Below, piece by piece: positions 1 to 8,780 of a stretch of 64,000 bases of DNA. The notes beneath the pieces are model-generated. The model did not search any database and had not been told where the DNA came from. It was given only the letters and a program-made list of their open reading frames with translations. A program made the position numbers and the translations under genes. The number at the start of each line of letters is the position of its first letter. The first letter of the stretch is position 1. Source of the DNA: Bordetella genomosp. 12 (GTDB lineage Bacteria; Pseudomonadota; Gammaproteobacteria; Burkholderiales; Burkholderiaceae_B); NCBI RefSeq assembly GCF_002261355.1, contig NZ_NEVU01000001.1, forward strand, positions 744,001-808,000. The letters are read 5' to 3'.

Positions 1-380
1 TGAATCTGTCGGTCACGCCTTGCTGGCGGCGCATCCAGAAGCTCAAGGACGATGGCGTCATCGCCCGCAACGCCATTTTGCTCGACCCCGCCGCGCTGGG
101 CCTGAACCTCACGGTGTTCGTCACCATCAAGACCAGCCAGCACAATGCAAAATGGACGCACGCGCTCATCAGCGCGGTGATGGCCTTGCCCAATGTGGTG
201 GAGTTTCATCGCATGGCCGGCGACATCGATTACCTGCTGAAGGTCGTGGTCGAAGACATGGCGGCCTACGATCGCTTTTACCGCCGCCTGATCGAGGCCG
301 TGGATTTGCTGGATGTCAGCGCCAGTTTCTCGATGGAAGTCATCAAAAGCACGACGGAGCTGCCCTTGCCGGGCATGTAA
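1..380 (+). CDS. Lrp/AsnC family transcriptional regulator (5' end missing)
   Basis: The reading frame is open from base 3 to the stop at 378-380, so the gene begins before the window. What remains is about 125 residues: the end of the winged-helix recognition region (VTPCWRRIQKL, then a DGVI turn) and the whole C-terminal RAM/AsnC effector domain, which carries PNVVEFHRMAGDIDYLL, typical of the family. Such proteins bind DNA as multimers and usually sense amino acids. The missing start prevents any call on regulation or target. The family call is firm; the specific regulon is unknown. Confidence 0.85.
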   Translation, partial: NLSVTPCWRRIQKLKDDGVIARNAILLDPAALGLNLTVFVTIKTSQHNAKWTHALISAVMALPNVVEFHRMAGDIDYLLKVVVEDMAAYDRFYRRLIEAVDLLDVSASFSMEVIKSTTELPLPGM

Positions 381-540
381 GCCGGGCATGGAGAAATTTT
401 TTTCAGCCAGGGCAGCTAGCGCGGATGAGATTTTTATTTCAGTGGCTTGCTGCCGGCGCAGGTGGCAATGCATTTGCGCGGGTGCCGGCTTAGCATATCT
501 CCCATCCTGAATCGGCTGCCGCCGTCACGCACTTCCCGCC

Positions 541-1137
541 ATGATGTTTCCGTCCTCGGCCCTTTGCGCCGAACCTGCTTCCGTCGACGATCTGCTGCTC
601 GGCTGGAATCGCACCGACGACCTTTGGGTATTTGCCTACGGATCGCTCATCTGGCGGCCGAACTTCAACTGGCTCGAACGCCGTCTGGCCACCGTCCGGG
701 GCTACCACCGCTCGCTTTGCCTGTGGTCACACGACCACCGGGGGTCGCCGGATCTGCCGGGCCTGGTCTTCGGTCTGGATCGCGGCGGCTGTTGCCGGGG
801 CGTGGCCTATCGCATCGCGGCCGCCGAGGTGCCCGACACGTTCCAGATGCTGTGGGCGCGCGAGATGCGGCGCGGCGCTTATGTGCCGCGTTGGCTGAGT
901 TGCGAGACCGACGGGCAGGCGGTGCGCGGGCTGGTGTTTCTGCTCAACCGGCGTTGCGGCGATTACGCGCGCGACTTATCCGATGACCAATTGCTGGATT
1001 CGGTGCGGCGCGCCGTGGGCCAATCCGGCCGTTGCCTGGACTACGTCGTGCAGACCGAGCAGGCGCTGCGCGAAAGCGGCATCGATGATGGGCGCCTGGG
1101 CGCCTTGGTGCGCAAGCTGGTGCAGGCGGCGGGCTGA
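541..1137 (+). CDS. ChaC-like gamma-glutamylcyclotransferase
   Basis: A 198-residue protein with the gamma-glutamylcyclotransferase fold. The substrate-binding YGSL motif lies at about residue 31 in FAYGSLIWRP, and the likely catalytic Glu is in the WAREM segment near residue 108. ChaC enzymes cleave glutathione to 5-oxoproline and Cys-Gly in the cytoplasm. Length fits the bacterial ChaC group. The start chosen is the first ATG of a double ATG; no strong ribosome binding site is seen. It stands alone between the Lrp-type regulator and pagP, which converges on it. Confidence 0.85.
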   Translation: MMFPSSALCAEPASVDDLLLGWNRTDDLWVFAYGSLIWRPNFNWLERRLATVRGYHRSLCLWSHDHRGSPDLPGLVFGLDRGGCCRGVAYRIAAAEVPDTFQMLWAREMRRGAYVPRWLSCETDGQAVRGLVFLLNRRCGDYARDLSDDQLLDSVRRAVGQSGRCLDYVVQTEQALRESGIDDGRLGALVRKLVQAAG

Positions 1138-1149
1138 GCCCGCCGGCGC

Positions 1150-1701
1150 TCAGAAGTGCCAGCGCCCGAAGACGAACAGCACGTTGCCGTTGCCTTTGCC
1201 GCCGGGGATGTAGGTGGCATAGAGCATGGCGTCTTTATAGCCGGCGCCCACCAGCGGCAGGATGCCCGGAAAGGGCACGTAGCTCATGATGTCGTGCCGG
1301 GCCGTCATGAAGACGGTGTAGCCGGCGCCCAGGCGGAAGTTTTCGCTCACCTTGCCTATCTTGAGAAAACCATAGCCCGCGATGGGTTCGACCTTGCGGT
1401 GCGAGTCCAGAAACGCCATCGCGTACAGGCCTTGCCAGTCGCCATCTTCGTCGTAGATGCTGCGGCCCCAGCCGCCGCCCCAGGCCTTCTCGTTGAAGGA
1501 CCGGATCTTGGAGGCGCTGTACATCGAGCGGTTGTGCCAGGCGTAACCCGAGACATAAAGGTCGTCGCCGCCCTCGGTCCAGATCTGGTCCAGGCGTTGA
1601 CAGGCGGATTGCGCCCAGGAGGGCAGGCTTTCACAGGCGTGGGAGAGGGCAGGCAGGCAGAGCGCAAGCCCGGCCAGAGAGCGGCGAAACACGGTTGACA
1701 C
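1150..1701 (-). CDS. pagP: PagP, lipid A palmitoyltransferase
   Basis: An outer-membrane beta-barrel enzyme that transfers a palmitate from phospholipid to lipid A. The mature part shows the family signatures WHNR (about residue 55) and LDSHRK (about residue 97), which hold the His and Asp-Ser catalytic residues, and ends in an aromatic C-terminus (FGRWHF) typical of barrel proteins. The frame is open far upstream; I chose the GTG at 1699-1701 because it gives an ordinary signal peptide (FRRSLAGLALCLPALSHA) and a total of 183 residues, close to other PagP proteins. A GTG at 1690-1692 is the alternative. Confidence 0.9.
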   Translation of the reverse strand: MSTVFRRSLAGLALCLPALSHACESLPSWAQSACQRLDQIWTEGGDDLYVSGYAWHNRSMYSASKIRSFNEKAWGGGWGRSIYDEDGDWQGLYAMAFLDSHRKVEPIAGYGFLKIGKVSENFRLGAGYTVFMTARHDIMSYVPFPGILPLVGAGYKDAMLYATYIPGGKGNGNVLFVFGRWHF

Positions 1702-1778
1702 GGCGGCAGTACACCAAACAGATGACAAAATTGCTGCAGCCAATGTACACCGATTACGCCGTTTCTCCTGTCGCGTTT

Positions 1779-3251
1779 TTACAGCAAAAAGATGGTTGCC
1801 AAACCGAGGAAAATAAAGAAACCCAGCGAGTCGGTCGCGAAGGTCAGCAGCACGGAAGAGCCGATGGCCGGGTCTTTGCCGAAGCGGGCGCGCACCATGG
1901 GCACGAGCACGCCCACGCCGGCGCCAACCAGCATGTTGCAGATCATGGCCGCCATCATGACCAGCGCGATGGACAGCGAGCCGGAGATGGCCCAGGCGAA
2001 AGCGGCGGCGACCACGCTGCCGCACAGCCCCACCAGCAAGGTCACCAGCATTTCGCGTTTGACCAACTGCCAGATGTTGCGGCCCGTGATCCGGCCAACC
2101 GCCAGGGCGCGGATGATCATGGTCATGGTCTGGTTGCCCGAGTTGCCGCCGATGCCGGCGACGATGGACATCAGAAAGGCCAGGATCACGATATGGCTAA
2201 CCGTGCCCTCGAAGCGTGACGCCACGAAGGACGCCGTGGCCGCCGTACAGAGATTGAACAGCAGCCAGGGCGCGCGGTTGCGCAGGGCCATGGACACCGG
2301 CGCGAAGATGTCTTCTTCCTGCAGACCGGCGCGCGAGAGGGCCTGTTCCTGGGAGTCTTCGCGCATCACATCGACCACATCGGCGATGGTGACGCGGCCG
2401 ATCAGCCGGCCCTGGTCGTCGGTGACGGGGGCGGACACCAGGTCATAGCGTTCGAAGGCGCCGGCCGCATCGGCGTCGGAGTCCAGCGGGCCGAGCGTGA
2501 GATAGTCGGTGTTCATGACCGAACGCACCTCGATGTCGGGTTCGCTGACCAGCAACACCGCGATCGGCAATACGCCTTGCAGCTTGTCCTGGCGATCGAC
2601 CACGAAGATCTGGTCGGTGTGGTCGGGCAGTTCGTGCAGGCGGCGCAAATAGCGCAGCACCACTTCGAGCGAGACGTCCTCGCGCACCCGGACCATTTCG
2701 AAGTCCATGATGGCGCCGACGCTATCCTCGGGATAGCCCATTGCCTCCAGCAGTTGCGCGCGCTCTTCCTCGGTGAGGCCTTTCTGGACTTCGGCCACCA
2801 CATCGGGCGGCAGGTCGGGCGCCAGATCGGCCAGCTCATCGGCATCCATATTGCCGGTGGCGGCCACGAGATCCTGGCGGTCCATCGCCTCGATCAGCGA
2901 CTCACGGACCCAGTCCTCGACTTCCAGCAGCACGTCGGCGTCGTGCTCGGGGCTGACCAGATGCCAGACCTGCTGGCGCTCGTCCTTGGGCAGCGACTCG
3001 AGGATGAAGGCGATATCGGCCGGATGCAGGCGGTTGATCAACGTCTGCAGTTCTGCCTGCTGCTGGCGGTGGACGAGGTCTTCGACCAGGTCTGCCTTGC
3101 GGTCGCCCTGTTCCTGGCGATGCACCAGGTCAGAGACGAGCTGCTGGCGCCGCAGGCATTCCTGGACTTCTTCCAGGGCGTGCTGGGCGTCTTCGGGATC
3201 CAGGCGGCGAGGCGTCGCGGGAGGCTTTTGCGCGGCGGCGGACTGCGTCAT
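1779..3251 (-). CDS. mgtE: MgtE-family magnesium transporter
   Basis: A 490-residue MgtE protein: an N-terminal superhelical MgtE_N domain (about 60-165), a pair of CBS domains (about 170-300) that sense cytoplasmic Mg2+, and five membrane helices from about residue 315 to the end. The pore signature GGNSGNQT is present in the second membrane helix region. It forms a homodimeric channel for Mg2+ uptake in the inner membrane, gated by its own cytosolic domain. It is probably monocistronic; pagP lies 77 bases downstream on the same strand. Confidence 0.95.
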   Translation of the reverse strand: MTQSAAAQKPPATPRRLDPEDAQHALEEVQECLRRQQLVSDLVHRQEQGDRKADLVEDLVHRQQQAELQTLINRLHPADIAFILESLPKDERQQVWHLVSPEHDADVLLEVEDWVRESLIEAMDRQDLVAATGNMDADELADLAPDLPPDVVAEVQKGLTEEERAQLLEAMGYPEDSVGAIMDFEMVRVREDVSLEVVLRYLRRLHELPDHTDQIFVVDRQDKLQGVLPIAVLLVSEPDIEVRSVMNTDYLTLGPLDSDADAAGAFERYDLVSAPVTDDQGRLIGRVTIADVVDVMREDSQEQALSRAGLQEEDIFAPVSMALRNRAPWLLFNLCTAATASFVASRFEGTVSHIVILAFLMSIVAGIGGNSGNQTMTMIIRALAVGRITGRNIWQLVKREMLVTLLVGLCGSVVAAAFAWAISGSLSIALVMMAAMICNMLVGAGVGVLVPMVRARFGKDPAIGSSVLLTFATDSLGFFIFLGLATIFLL

Positions 3252-3262
3252 GCGAATCGGGC

Positions 3263-3667
3263 TCAGAGAGTGGGCAGCGGGCGGCTACGTCGGGCTTCGT
3301 CGGTGGCGACGTAGGTAAGCGTGGCGTCGGTGACTTTGACGATCTCGGCGTCCAGGCGCTGCCGCTGAGCGTAGACCTCGACCTCGACGGTCACGGAGGT
3401 GCTGCCCGTTTTGACGACTTCGGCGTAGAAGCTGAGCAAATCACCGACGAAGACCGGTTTTTTGAACTGAAACGCATTGACCGCGACGGTGGCCACACGG
3501 CCGGCGGCGCGGCGCGCGGCCGGGATGGAACCCGCGATGTCGACTTGAGACATGATCCAGCCGCCAAAGACATCCCCGTGGATGTTGGCGTCGGCCGGCA
3601 TCGGCATGACGCGCAATACGGGCTCTCGGCCGGCGGGCAGGGTGGTGAACTGAGGTTTGGTCGTCAT
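3263..3667 (-). CDS. YciA-like acyl-CoA thioesterase (hotdog fold)
   Basis: A 134-residue single hotdog-domain protein. The family core HGDVFGGWIMSQVD (about residues 29-42) includes the conserved Asp, and VNAFQFKKPVFVGD follows. Such enzymes hydrolyse short to medium acyl-CoA in the cytoplasm. The frame stays open for a further 384 bases upstream, but the ATG at 3665-3667 has a good AGGAG site and starts the recognised domain. It ends 11 bases before mgtE starts on the same strand, so the two may be co-transcribed. Confidence 0.88.
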   Translation of the reverse strand: MTTKPQFTTLPAGREPVLRVMPMPADANIHGDVFGGWIMSQVDIAGSIPAARRAAGRVATVAVNAFQFKKPVFVGDLLSFYAEVVKTGSTSVTVEVEVYAQRQRLDAEIVKVTDATLTYVATDEARRSRPLPTL

Positions 3668-3747
3668 GGCCGGCTCCTGATGGCGAACCGACCGATTATG
3701 CAGGAAAAACGTGACCCGGGCGTGCTGGCCGCCGCCCGGGCGCGCGT

Positions 3748-4785
3748 TCAGACGGCCAGTTTGACGATGGCGTAGCCGCCGAACAGCAACCAGATATACA
3801 GAATGAAACCCAGCGCCATGACGCGCGGGCCGGCTTTGCGGATCTGGGCGAAGCGGGTTTCGATGCCCAGGGCCGTCATGGCCATGGTGAGCACGAAGAT
3901 GTCCAGGCGGCGGATCGCGGTGATGGCTTCGGCCGGCAGGATATTCAGCGAGTTGATGATGGCCAGCACCAGAAAGCCCACCGCGAACCAGGGCACGGGC
4001 AGGCGGCCGCCGCCTTGCGCATCGGTGTTGCCGCGCCCGCCGCGCAACCACATGCCCAGAACCAGCAGCACCGGCACCAGCAGGGCCACGCGGGTCATTT
4101 TCACGATGGTGGCGACTTCGGTCGTGGCCGGGTCGATATTGCTGGCCGCGCCGACGACCTGGGCCACTTCATGGATCGTGCCGCCGATGTAGATGCCCAG
4201 GGCCTGGGTATCGAGATCGAGCCAGCCCGCGTGGTAGGCGACCGGGTAGAGAAACATCGACAGCGTGCCGAACAGCACCACGGTGGCCACGGCCACGGCG
4301 CTCTTGTGGGGGGCGGCGCGCAGCGTGGGCTCGAAGGCCAGCACGGCGGCCGCGCCGCAGATCGCGCTGCCTGCCGAGGTCAGCATGGCGGTATCGCGAT
4401 CCAGCCCCAGCAGCCGCTGGCCGACTAAGGTGCCGATCACCAGGGTGCCCACGACCACCGCCACTGAGACGACCAGACCCGGCAGGCCGACCGCCATGAT
4501 CTGCTGGATGCTGATGTTCAGCCCGTAGAAGGCCACCGCAATGCGCAGCAGGCGGCGCGCGGTGAAATTGACGCCCACCCCCCAGTCGGCGGGCATGGTG
4601 CCGCGCAGAAAGTTGCCGTAGAGCATGCCACAGACAATGCCCACGACCAGGGGCGAGAAGCCGAGTTGCTTGATGGCCGGGATGTCGGCCAGTTGGACGA
4701 CGGCGCCGGCCATCAGGGCGACAAAGAGCACGCCGTTGAGTTTGTCGCGCCAGGGAGTGGGGGTGGGTAGGGCTGCGGTAGTCAT
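3748..4785 (-). CDS. YeiH/UPF0324-family membrane transporter (putative sulfate exporter)
   Basis: A 345-residue polytopic protein with about ten hydrophobic helices and the UPF0324 signatures GTLVGQRLLGLDRDTAMLT, SAICGAAAVLA and GGTIHEVAQVVGA. Family members are often labelled putative sulfate exporters; the substrate is not proven by sequence. It is divergent from a LysR-type regulator across about 100 AT-rich bases, the same arrangement as E. coli yeiE-yeiH, which suggests that regulator controls it. Confidence 0.85.
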   Translation of the reverse strand: MTTAALPTPTPWRDKLNGVLFVALMAGAVVQLADIPAIKQLGFSPLVVGIVCGMLYGNFLRGTMPADWGVGVNFTARRLLRIAVAFYGLNISIQQIMAVGLPGLVVSVAVVVGTLVIGTLVGQRLLGLDRDTAMLTSAGSAICGAAAVLAFEPTLRAAPHKSAVAVATVVLFGTLSMFLYPVAYHAGWLDLDTQALGIYIGGTIHEVAQVVGAASNIDPATTEVATIVKMTRVALLVPVLLVLGMWLRGGRGNTDAQGGGRLPVPWFAVGFLVLAIINSLNILPAEAITAIRRLDIFVLTMAMTALGIETRFAQIRKAGPRVMALGFILYIWLLFGGYAIVKLAV

Positions 4786-4889
4786 GGATCAGGGATAACT
4801 AAATAACTGGAAGAAATATTAAGCGCTTGCGAACTATCTGAAAAATCTTTATTTTCTATATGTAATATAAGAATTTCCGATGGTTTGCC
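4786..4889. promoter_or_regulatory. Divergent promoter region between YeiH-like and LysR-type genes
   Basis: These 104 bases are markedly AT-richer than the genes on either side and must hold both start regions of a divergent LysR-target pair. An imperfect dyad of the T-N11-A kind is visible around 4818-4836. No single -35/-10 pair stands out, so the exact promoters are not assigned. Confidence 0.5.
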
Positions 4890-5768
4890 ATGACACCCGA
4901 ACAGCTTCTGAGCTTTGCCTGCGTGGCCGATGCGGGCAACATCAGCCGCGCCGCGCAGCAACTGCATCTGTCGCAACCTGCCCTGTCGGGGCAGTTGCGC
5001 ATGTTGCAGGAGTGGTTTGGCGAGCCGCTTTACCGGCGCAGCGGCCACGGCATCGCCCTGACCGAGGCCGGCGAGCGGCTGGCCGGTCATGCGCGGCAGT
5101 TACGCCAGGTCTATGGCCAGGCACGCGCCATGCGGGATGCCTGGCGCGGGCTGGAGACCGGTTCGCTGCGCCTGGGCGGCAGCACCACCCCTGCGAGCTA
5201 TCTCTTGCCCGCCCTGGTGGCGCAGTTCCGCGCGGAGTTTCCGGCCATCAGTCTGCATCTGTCGGATGGCAACACGCGGCAGATCGTCGAGCGCCTGCCT
5301 ACGCTGGATCTGGCGTTCATCGAGGGCGAGGTGCCGGCGGGGCTGCCGGCCGACACCGAGGTCCATGCCTGGCGGCGCGATGAGGTCGTGGCGATCGTGC
5401 GCGCGGACCATGCGCTGGCGCGCCAGGGCACGGTGAGCCTGGCCGAGCTGGCGGCGTTGCCGCTGGTCATGCGCGAACCGGGCTCGGGCGTGCGGCGCCT
5501 GGTGGAGCAGGCTTTCGAGCAGGCCGCGCTGCCGGTGGTTGCCGGGCTGGAGCTGGCCGGCGTGGAAGGCGTCAAGCAGGCGGTGCGCGCAGGGCTGGGC
5601 GCGGGTTTCGTGTCGGTGATGTCCATGCGCCATGAAGACGGCAGCCTGGCTGCCTTGCGCCTGGCGCCGCAGGCGCTGACCCGCACCTTGAGCATTCTGG
5701 TGCCGCACGCGCAGGCCTGCTCGCGCGCGGCACGCCGCTTTCTGGCCGCCTGTCAGGCAGCGGCCTGA
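4890..5768 (+). CDS. LysR-family transcriptional regulator
   Basis: A 292-residue protein with an N-terminal winged helix-turn-helix (about 1-60; AGNISRAAQQLHLSQPALS) and a C-terminal periplasmic-binding-like effector domain (about 90-290). It is divergent from the YeiH-like gene and resembles the YeiE/CysB side of the family. It probably activates its neighbour and represses itself from the shared spacer. The effector cannot be told from sequence. Confidence 0.9.
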   Translation: MTPEQLLSFACVADAGNISRAAQQLHLSQPALSGQLRMLQEWFGEPLYRRSGHGIALTEAGERLAGHARQLRQVYGQARAMRDAWRGLETGSLRLGGSTTPASYLLPALVAQFRAEFPAISLHLSDGNTRQIVERLPTLDLAFIEGEVPAGLPADTEVHAWRRDEVVAIVRADHALARQGTVSLAELAALPLVMREPGSGVRRLVEQAFEQAALPVVAGLELAGVEGVKQAVRAGLGAGFVSVMSMRHEDGSLAALRLAPQALTRTLSILVPHAQACSRAARRFLAACQAAA

Positions 5769-5775
5769 GGCGGCA

Positions 5776-6975
5776 TCAGGCGGGTTGCGCCAGCCACTTC
5801 AGCGCCAACTGGCTCCAGTAGGTGGCGCCCAGCGGGATAAGCTCATCGTTGAAGTCGTAGCTGCCGTTATGCAGCATGCAGGGGCCGGCGCCGTGGCCGG
5901 CGTCGCGGTGGTCGCCGCTGCCGTTGCCGATCCAGACATAGCAGCCGGGCTTGGCCTGGAGCATGAAGGCGAAATCCTCCGCGCCCATGGTGGGCGTGAC
6001 CTGGTCGAACACATTGTCGGCGCCGACGATGTCGCGCATGACGCCCACCGCGAACGCCGTTTCCGCGACGTGGTTGATGGTCGGCGGATAGTTGCGCGTG
6101 AACTCGAACTCCAGATCGCAGTTCATGGCCGCGCAGGTGTGGCGCGAGATTTCTTCCATGCGGCGCTCGATCAGATCCAGCGTTTCGTGCGTGAAAGTGC
6201 GCACGGTGCCGCGCATGACGGCGTCGTTGGGCACGACGTTGTCGGCGCTGCCGGTGTGGATCTGCGTAATGGACAGCACCGCGGCCTCGAGCGGCGCGCG
6301 GTTGCGGGTGATGATGGTTTGCAGGCTTTGCGCCAGTTGCACCGCGGTCATGACCGGATCCACGCCCAGGTGCGGCATGCCGGCATGCGTGCCCTTGCCG
6401 GTGATGCGGATGATGAACTCGTTGGACGAGGCCATGATGGGGCCGGGCGTGACGCCGAACTGGCCGGCGCGCATGCCGGGCCAATTGTGCATGCCGAACA
6501 CCGCATCCATCGGAAAGCGCGTGAACAGACCGTCATCGACCATGCGCTTGGCGCCGCCGCCGCCTTCTTCGGCCGGTTGGAAGATCACATACACCGTACC
6601 GGCAAAATCGCGGTGTTGCGACAGATAGCGCGCCGCGCCCAGCAGCATGGCGGTATGGCCGTCATGGCCGCAGGCGTGCATCTTGCCCGCGTGCTGGCTG
6701 GCGTGCGCGAAGGTGTTGATCTCCTGCATGGGCAGGGCGTCCAGGTCGGCGCGCAAACCGACCGCGCGCGGGCCGGCCTGCTTGCCCTTGATGATGCCGA
6801 CCACGCCCGTGCCGCCCAGGCCGCGGTCGACCTCGATGCCCCATTCCTGCAGGCGCTGCGCCACCAGATCGGCGGTGCGAAACTCCTCGAACGCGAGTTC
6901 GGGGTGGGCATGGATATCACGTCGCAGGGCGGCGATCTCTTCGCGCCAGGCCAGGATGGGTTCGAGGATCTTCAT
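5776..6975 (-). CDS. M20-family amidohydrolase (hippurate hydrolase-like)
   Basis: A 399-residue metallopeptidase-family amidohydrolase. Metal-ligand motifs are intact: HACGHDGHTAMLLGAARYL near residue 105, EEGGGGAKRMVDDG near 140, and MGAEDFAF near 330. The family removes acyl groups from N-acyl amino acids such as hippurate. The ATG at 6973-6975 starts at the true N-terminus (MKILEPILAWREEI); the open frame upstream is a high-GC extension. It is divergent from the acyl-CoA ligase gene. Confidence 0.92.
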   Translation of the reverse strand: MKILEPILAWREEIAALRRDIHAHPELAFEEFRTADLVAQRLQEWGIEVDRGLGGTGVVGIIKGKQAGPRAVGLRADLDALPMQEINTFAHASQHAGKMHACGHDGHTAMLLGAARYLSQHRDFAGTVYVIFQPAEEGGGGAKRMVDDGLFTRFPMDAVFGMHNWPGMRAGQFGVTPGPIMASSNEFIIRITGKGTHAGMPHLGVDPVMTAVQLAQSLQTIITRNRAPLEAAVLSITQIHTGSADNVVPNDAVMRGTVRTFTHETLDLIERRMEEISRHTCAAMNCDLEFEFTRNYPPTINHVAETAFAVGVMRDIVGADNVFDQVTPTMGAEDFAFMLQAKPGCYVWIGNGSGDHRDAGHGAGPCMLHNGSYDFNDELIPLGATYWSQLALKWLAQPA

Positions 6976-7053
6976 GCGGAAATCTCTATGTATGAGCAGG
7001 GACTTTTGAAGGGTATCATCAAATAAAAAACAAATTGAATGGAGGCAAACACC

Positions 7054-8739
7054 ATGCAGCGACCCTGGCTCGCACATTATCCGCAAGGCGTGCCCGCCGA
7101 GATTTCCACCGCGCCTTATTCCTCGCTGACGGACTTGCTGGATCAGGCCTGCAAGCGCCACGCGAGCCGCATTGCCTGCACCGCCATGGGCAGCGATATC
7201 CGGTTCGAGCAATTGGACCAATGGGGGCGGGCTTTTGCCGGCTGGCTGCAGGCCCGCGGGCTGGCGCGGGGCAGCAGGGTGGCGCTGATGATGCCCAACG
7301 TGCCCGCGTATCTGGTGGCCCTGCTGGGTTGTCTGCGCGCCGGCATGGTGGTGGTCAACGTCAATCCGCTCTACAAACCCGACGAATTGCAGCGGCAGTT
7401 GCTCGACTGCGGCGCCGAAACCATCGTCATTCTGGAAAATTTCGCGGCCACCTTGCAGGCCGTGGCCGAGCGCGGCGCGCTCAAGCATGTGGTCGTGGTG
7501 GGGCCGGGAGATCTGCTCGGCGGCCTGAAGGCGCCGTTGGTGAACTTCGCGGCGCGGCACATCAAAAAGCTGGTGCCGGCCTGGCGCATCGAGGGCGCCT
7601 GGCCCTGGATGCGCGTCATGCAGGAGGGCGCGCGGGCGCCCTTTGCCGCGCCGTCGTTGAGCATGAACGACCTGGCCGTGCTGCAGTACACGGGCGGCAC
7701 CACGGGCGTGCCCAAGGGCGCCATGCTCACCCATGGCAATCTGGTGGCCAATATCCTGCAGGTGGGCGCGGTGGCGCGTCCGGTGCTCGGAGAGTCGGGC
7801 GGCCCGCAGCTAACGATGCTGAGCGCCTTGCCGCTGTACCACGTGTTTGCGCTCACGGTCTGCGGGCTGTTCGGCATGCATGCCGGCATGCGCAATCTGT
7901 TGATCATCAACCCGCGCGACCAGGCCTCGCTGATCGCCGCCTGGAAGCGCGTGCCGGTCAATGTGTTTCCGGGCGTCAATACGCTGTTCAACGCGCTGGT
8001 GGACAACCCGGACTTCGCCGGCCTGGACTTCTCGGGCTTGCGCCTGACCTTGGGCGGGGGCATGGCCGTGCAGCCTTCGGTCGCCGAGCGCTGGCTCAAG
8101 ATCACCGGCCACCCGCTGATCGAGGGCTATGGGCTGTCCGAAACCTCGCCGGTGGCGACGGTCAACCCCACCGATTCGGCGGCCTATTCCGGTGCGATCG
8201 GCTTGCCGCTGCCCTCGACGGATGTGGCCATCCTCGACGATGCCGGCCAGGAGGTGCCGCTGGGCGAACGCGGCGAAGTCGCCATCCGCGGCCCGCAGGT
8301 CATGGCCGGGTATTGGCAAAAGCCGCAAGAGACCGCGCTGGTCATGACGGCCGATGGGTTCTTTCGCAGCGGCGACATCGGGATCATGGACGAACGCGGT
8401 TTTACCCGCATCGTGGATCGCAAGAAAGACATGATCGCGGTCTCGGGCTTTAAGGTTTATCCCAACGAGGTCGAAGCCGTGATCGCGGCCTACCCCGGCG
8501 TGCGCGAGTGCGCGGTGGTCGGCGTGCCCGATGGGCATTCCGGCGAGGCGGTGCGCGCCTATGTGGTCCGGCGCGACCCCGCCGTGACGGAAGCCGAAAT
8601 CCTGAAATGGTGCGAAGGCAAACTCACCGGCTACAAGCGGCCGCGGGCGATCATCTTCCGGGACGAGCTGCCCAAGAGCAATGTGGGCAAAATCCTGCGC
8701 CGCGAATTGCGCGACGAGGCGACGGACAGCAAGGCCTGA
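7054..8739 (+). CDS. Long-chain fatty acid-CoA ligase (AMP-forming)
   Basis: About 561 residues with the full ANL-superfamily motif set: the P-loop YTGGTTGVPKGAM, GYGLSETSP, the SGDIG hinge region, the linker VDRKKDMIAVSGFKVYP and the C-terminal catalytic Lys in PKSNVGKILRREL. It activates fatty acids to acyl-AMP and then acyl-CoA and resembles FadD. I start at the ATG at 7054 because the upstream in-frame ATG at 7039 overlaps the GGAGG ribosome binding site that serves it. Chain-length preference is not visible. Confidence 0.9.
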   Translation: MQRPWLAHYPQGVPAEISTAPYSSLTDLLDQACKRHASRIACTAMGSDIRFEQLDQWGRAFAGWLQARGLARGSRVALMMPNVPAYLVALLGCLRAGMVVVNVNPLYKPDELQRQLLDCGAETIVILENFAATLQAVAERGALKHVVVVGPGDLLGGLKAPLVNFAARHIKKLVPAWRIEGAWPWMRVMQEGARAPFAAPSLSMNDLAVLQYTGGTTGVPKGAMLTHGNLVANILQVGAVARPVLGESGGPQLTMLSALPLYHVFALTVCGLFGMHAGMRNLLIINPRDQASLIAAWKRVPVNVFPGVNTLFNALVDNPDFAGLDFSGLRLTLGGGMAVQPSVAERWLKITGHPLIEGYGLSETSPVATVNPTDSAAYSGAIGLPLPSTDVAILDDAGQEVPLGERGEVAIRGPQVMAGYWQKPQETALVMTADGFFRSGDIGIMDERGFTRIVDRKKDMIAVSGFKVYPNEVEAVIAAYPGVRECAVVGVPDGHSGEAVRAYVVRRDPAVTEAEILKWCEGKLTGYKRPRAIIFRDELPKSNVGKILRRELRDEATDSKA

Positions 8740-8753
8740 GGGGATGCGGCCCA

Positions 8754-8771
8754 GCGGCCCTGCGGGGCCGC
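8754..8771. terminator. Hairpin between convergent genes
   Basis: A 7-bp GC stem (GCGGCCC with GGGCCGC) and a four-base loop lie between the ends of the acyl-CoA ligase gene and the convergent inositol-phosphatase-family gene. There is no T-run, so it may act weakly or in both directions. Confidence 0.4.
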
Positions 8772-8780
8772 GCGGCGGCT

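Noticed and set aside
1702-2025. N-terminal extension of the pagP frame
   Set aside because: Overlaps mgtE and would bury the signal peptide; the GTG at 1701 gives the usual PagP length.
5785-7026. A 413-codon frame antisense to the M20 amidohydrolase
   Set aside because: His/Ala/Gly-rich shadow; the M20 metal motifs lie on the minus strand.
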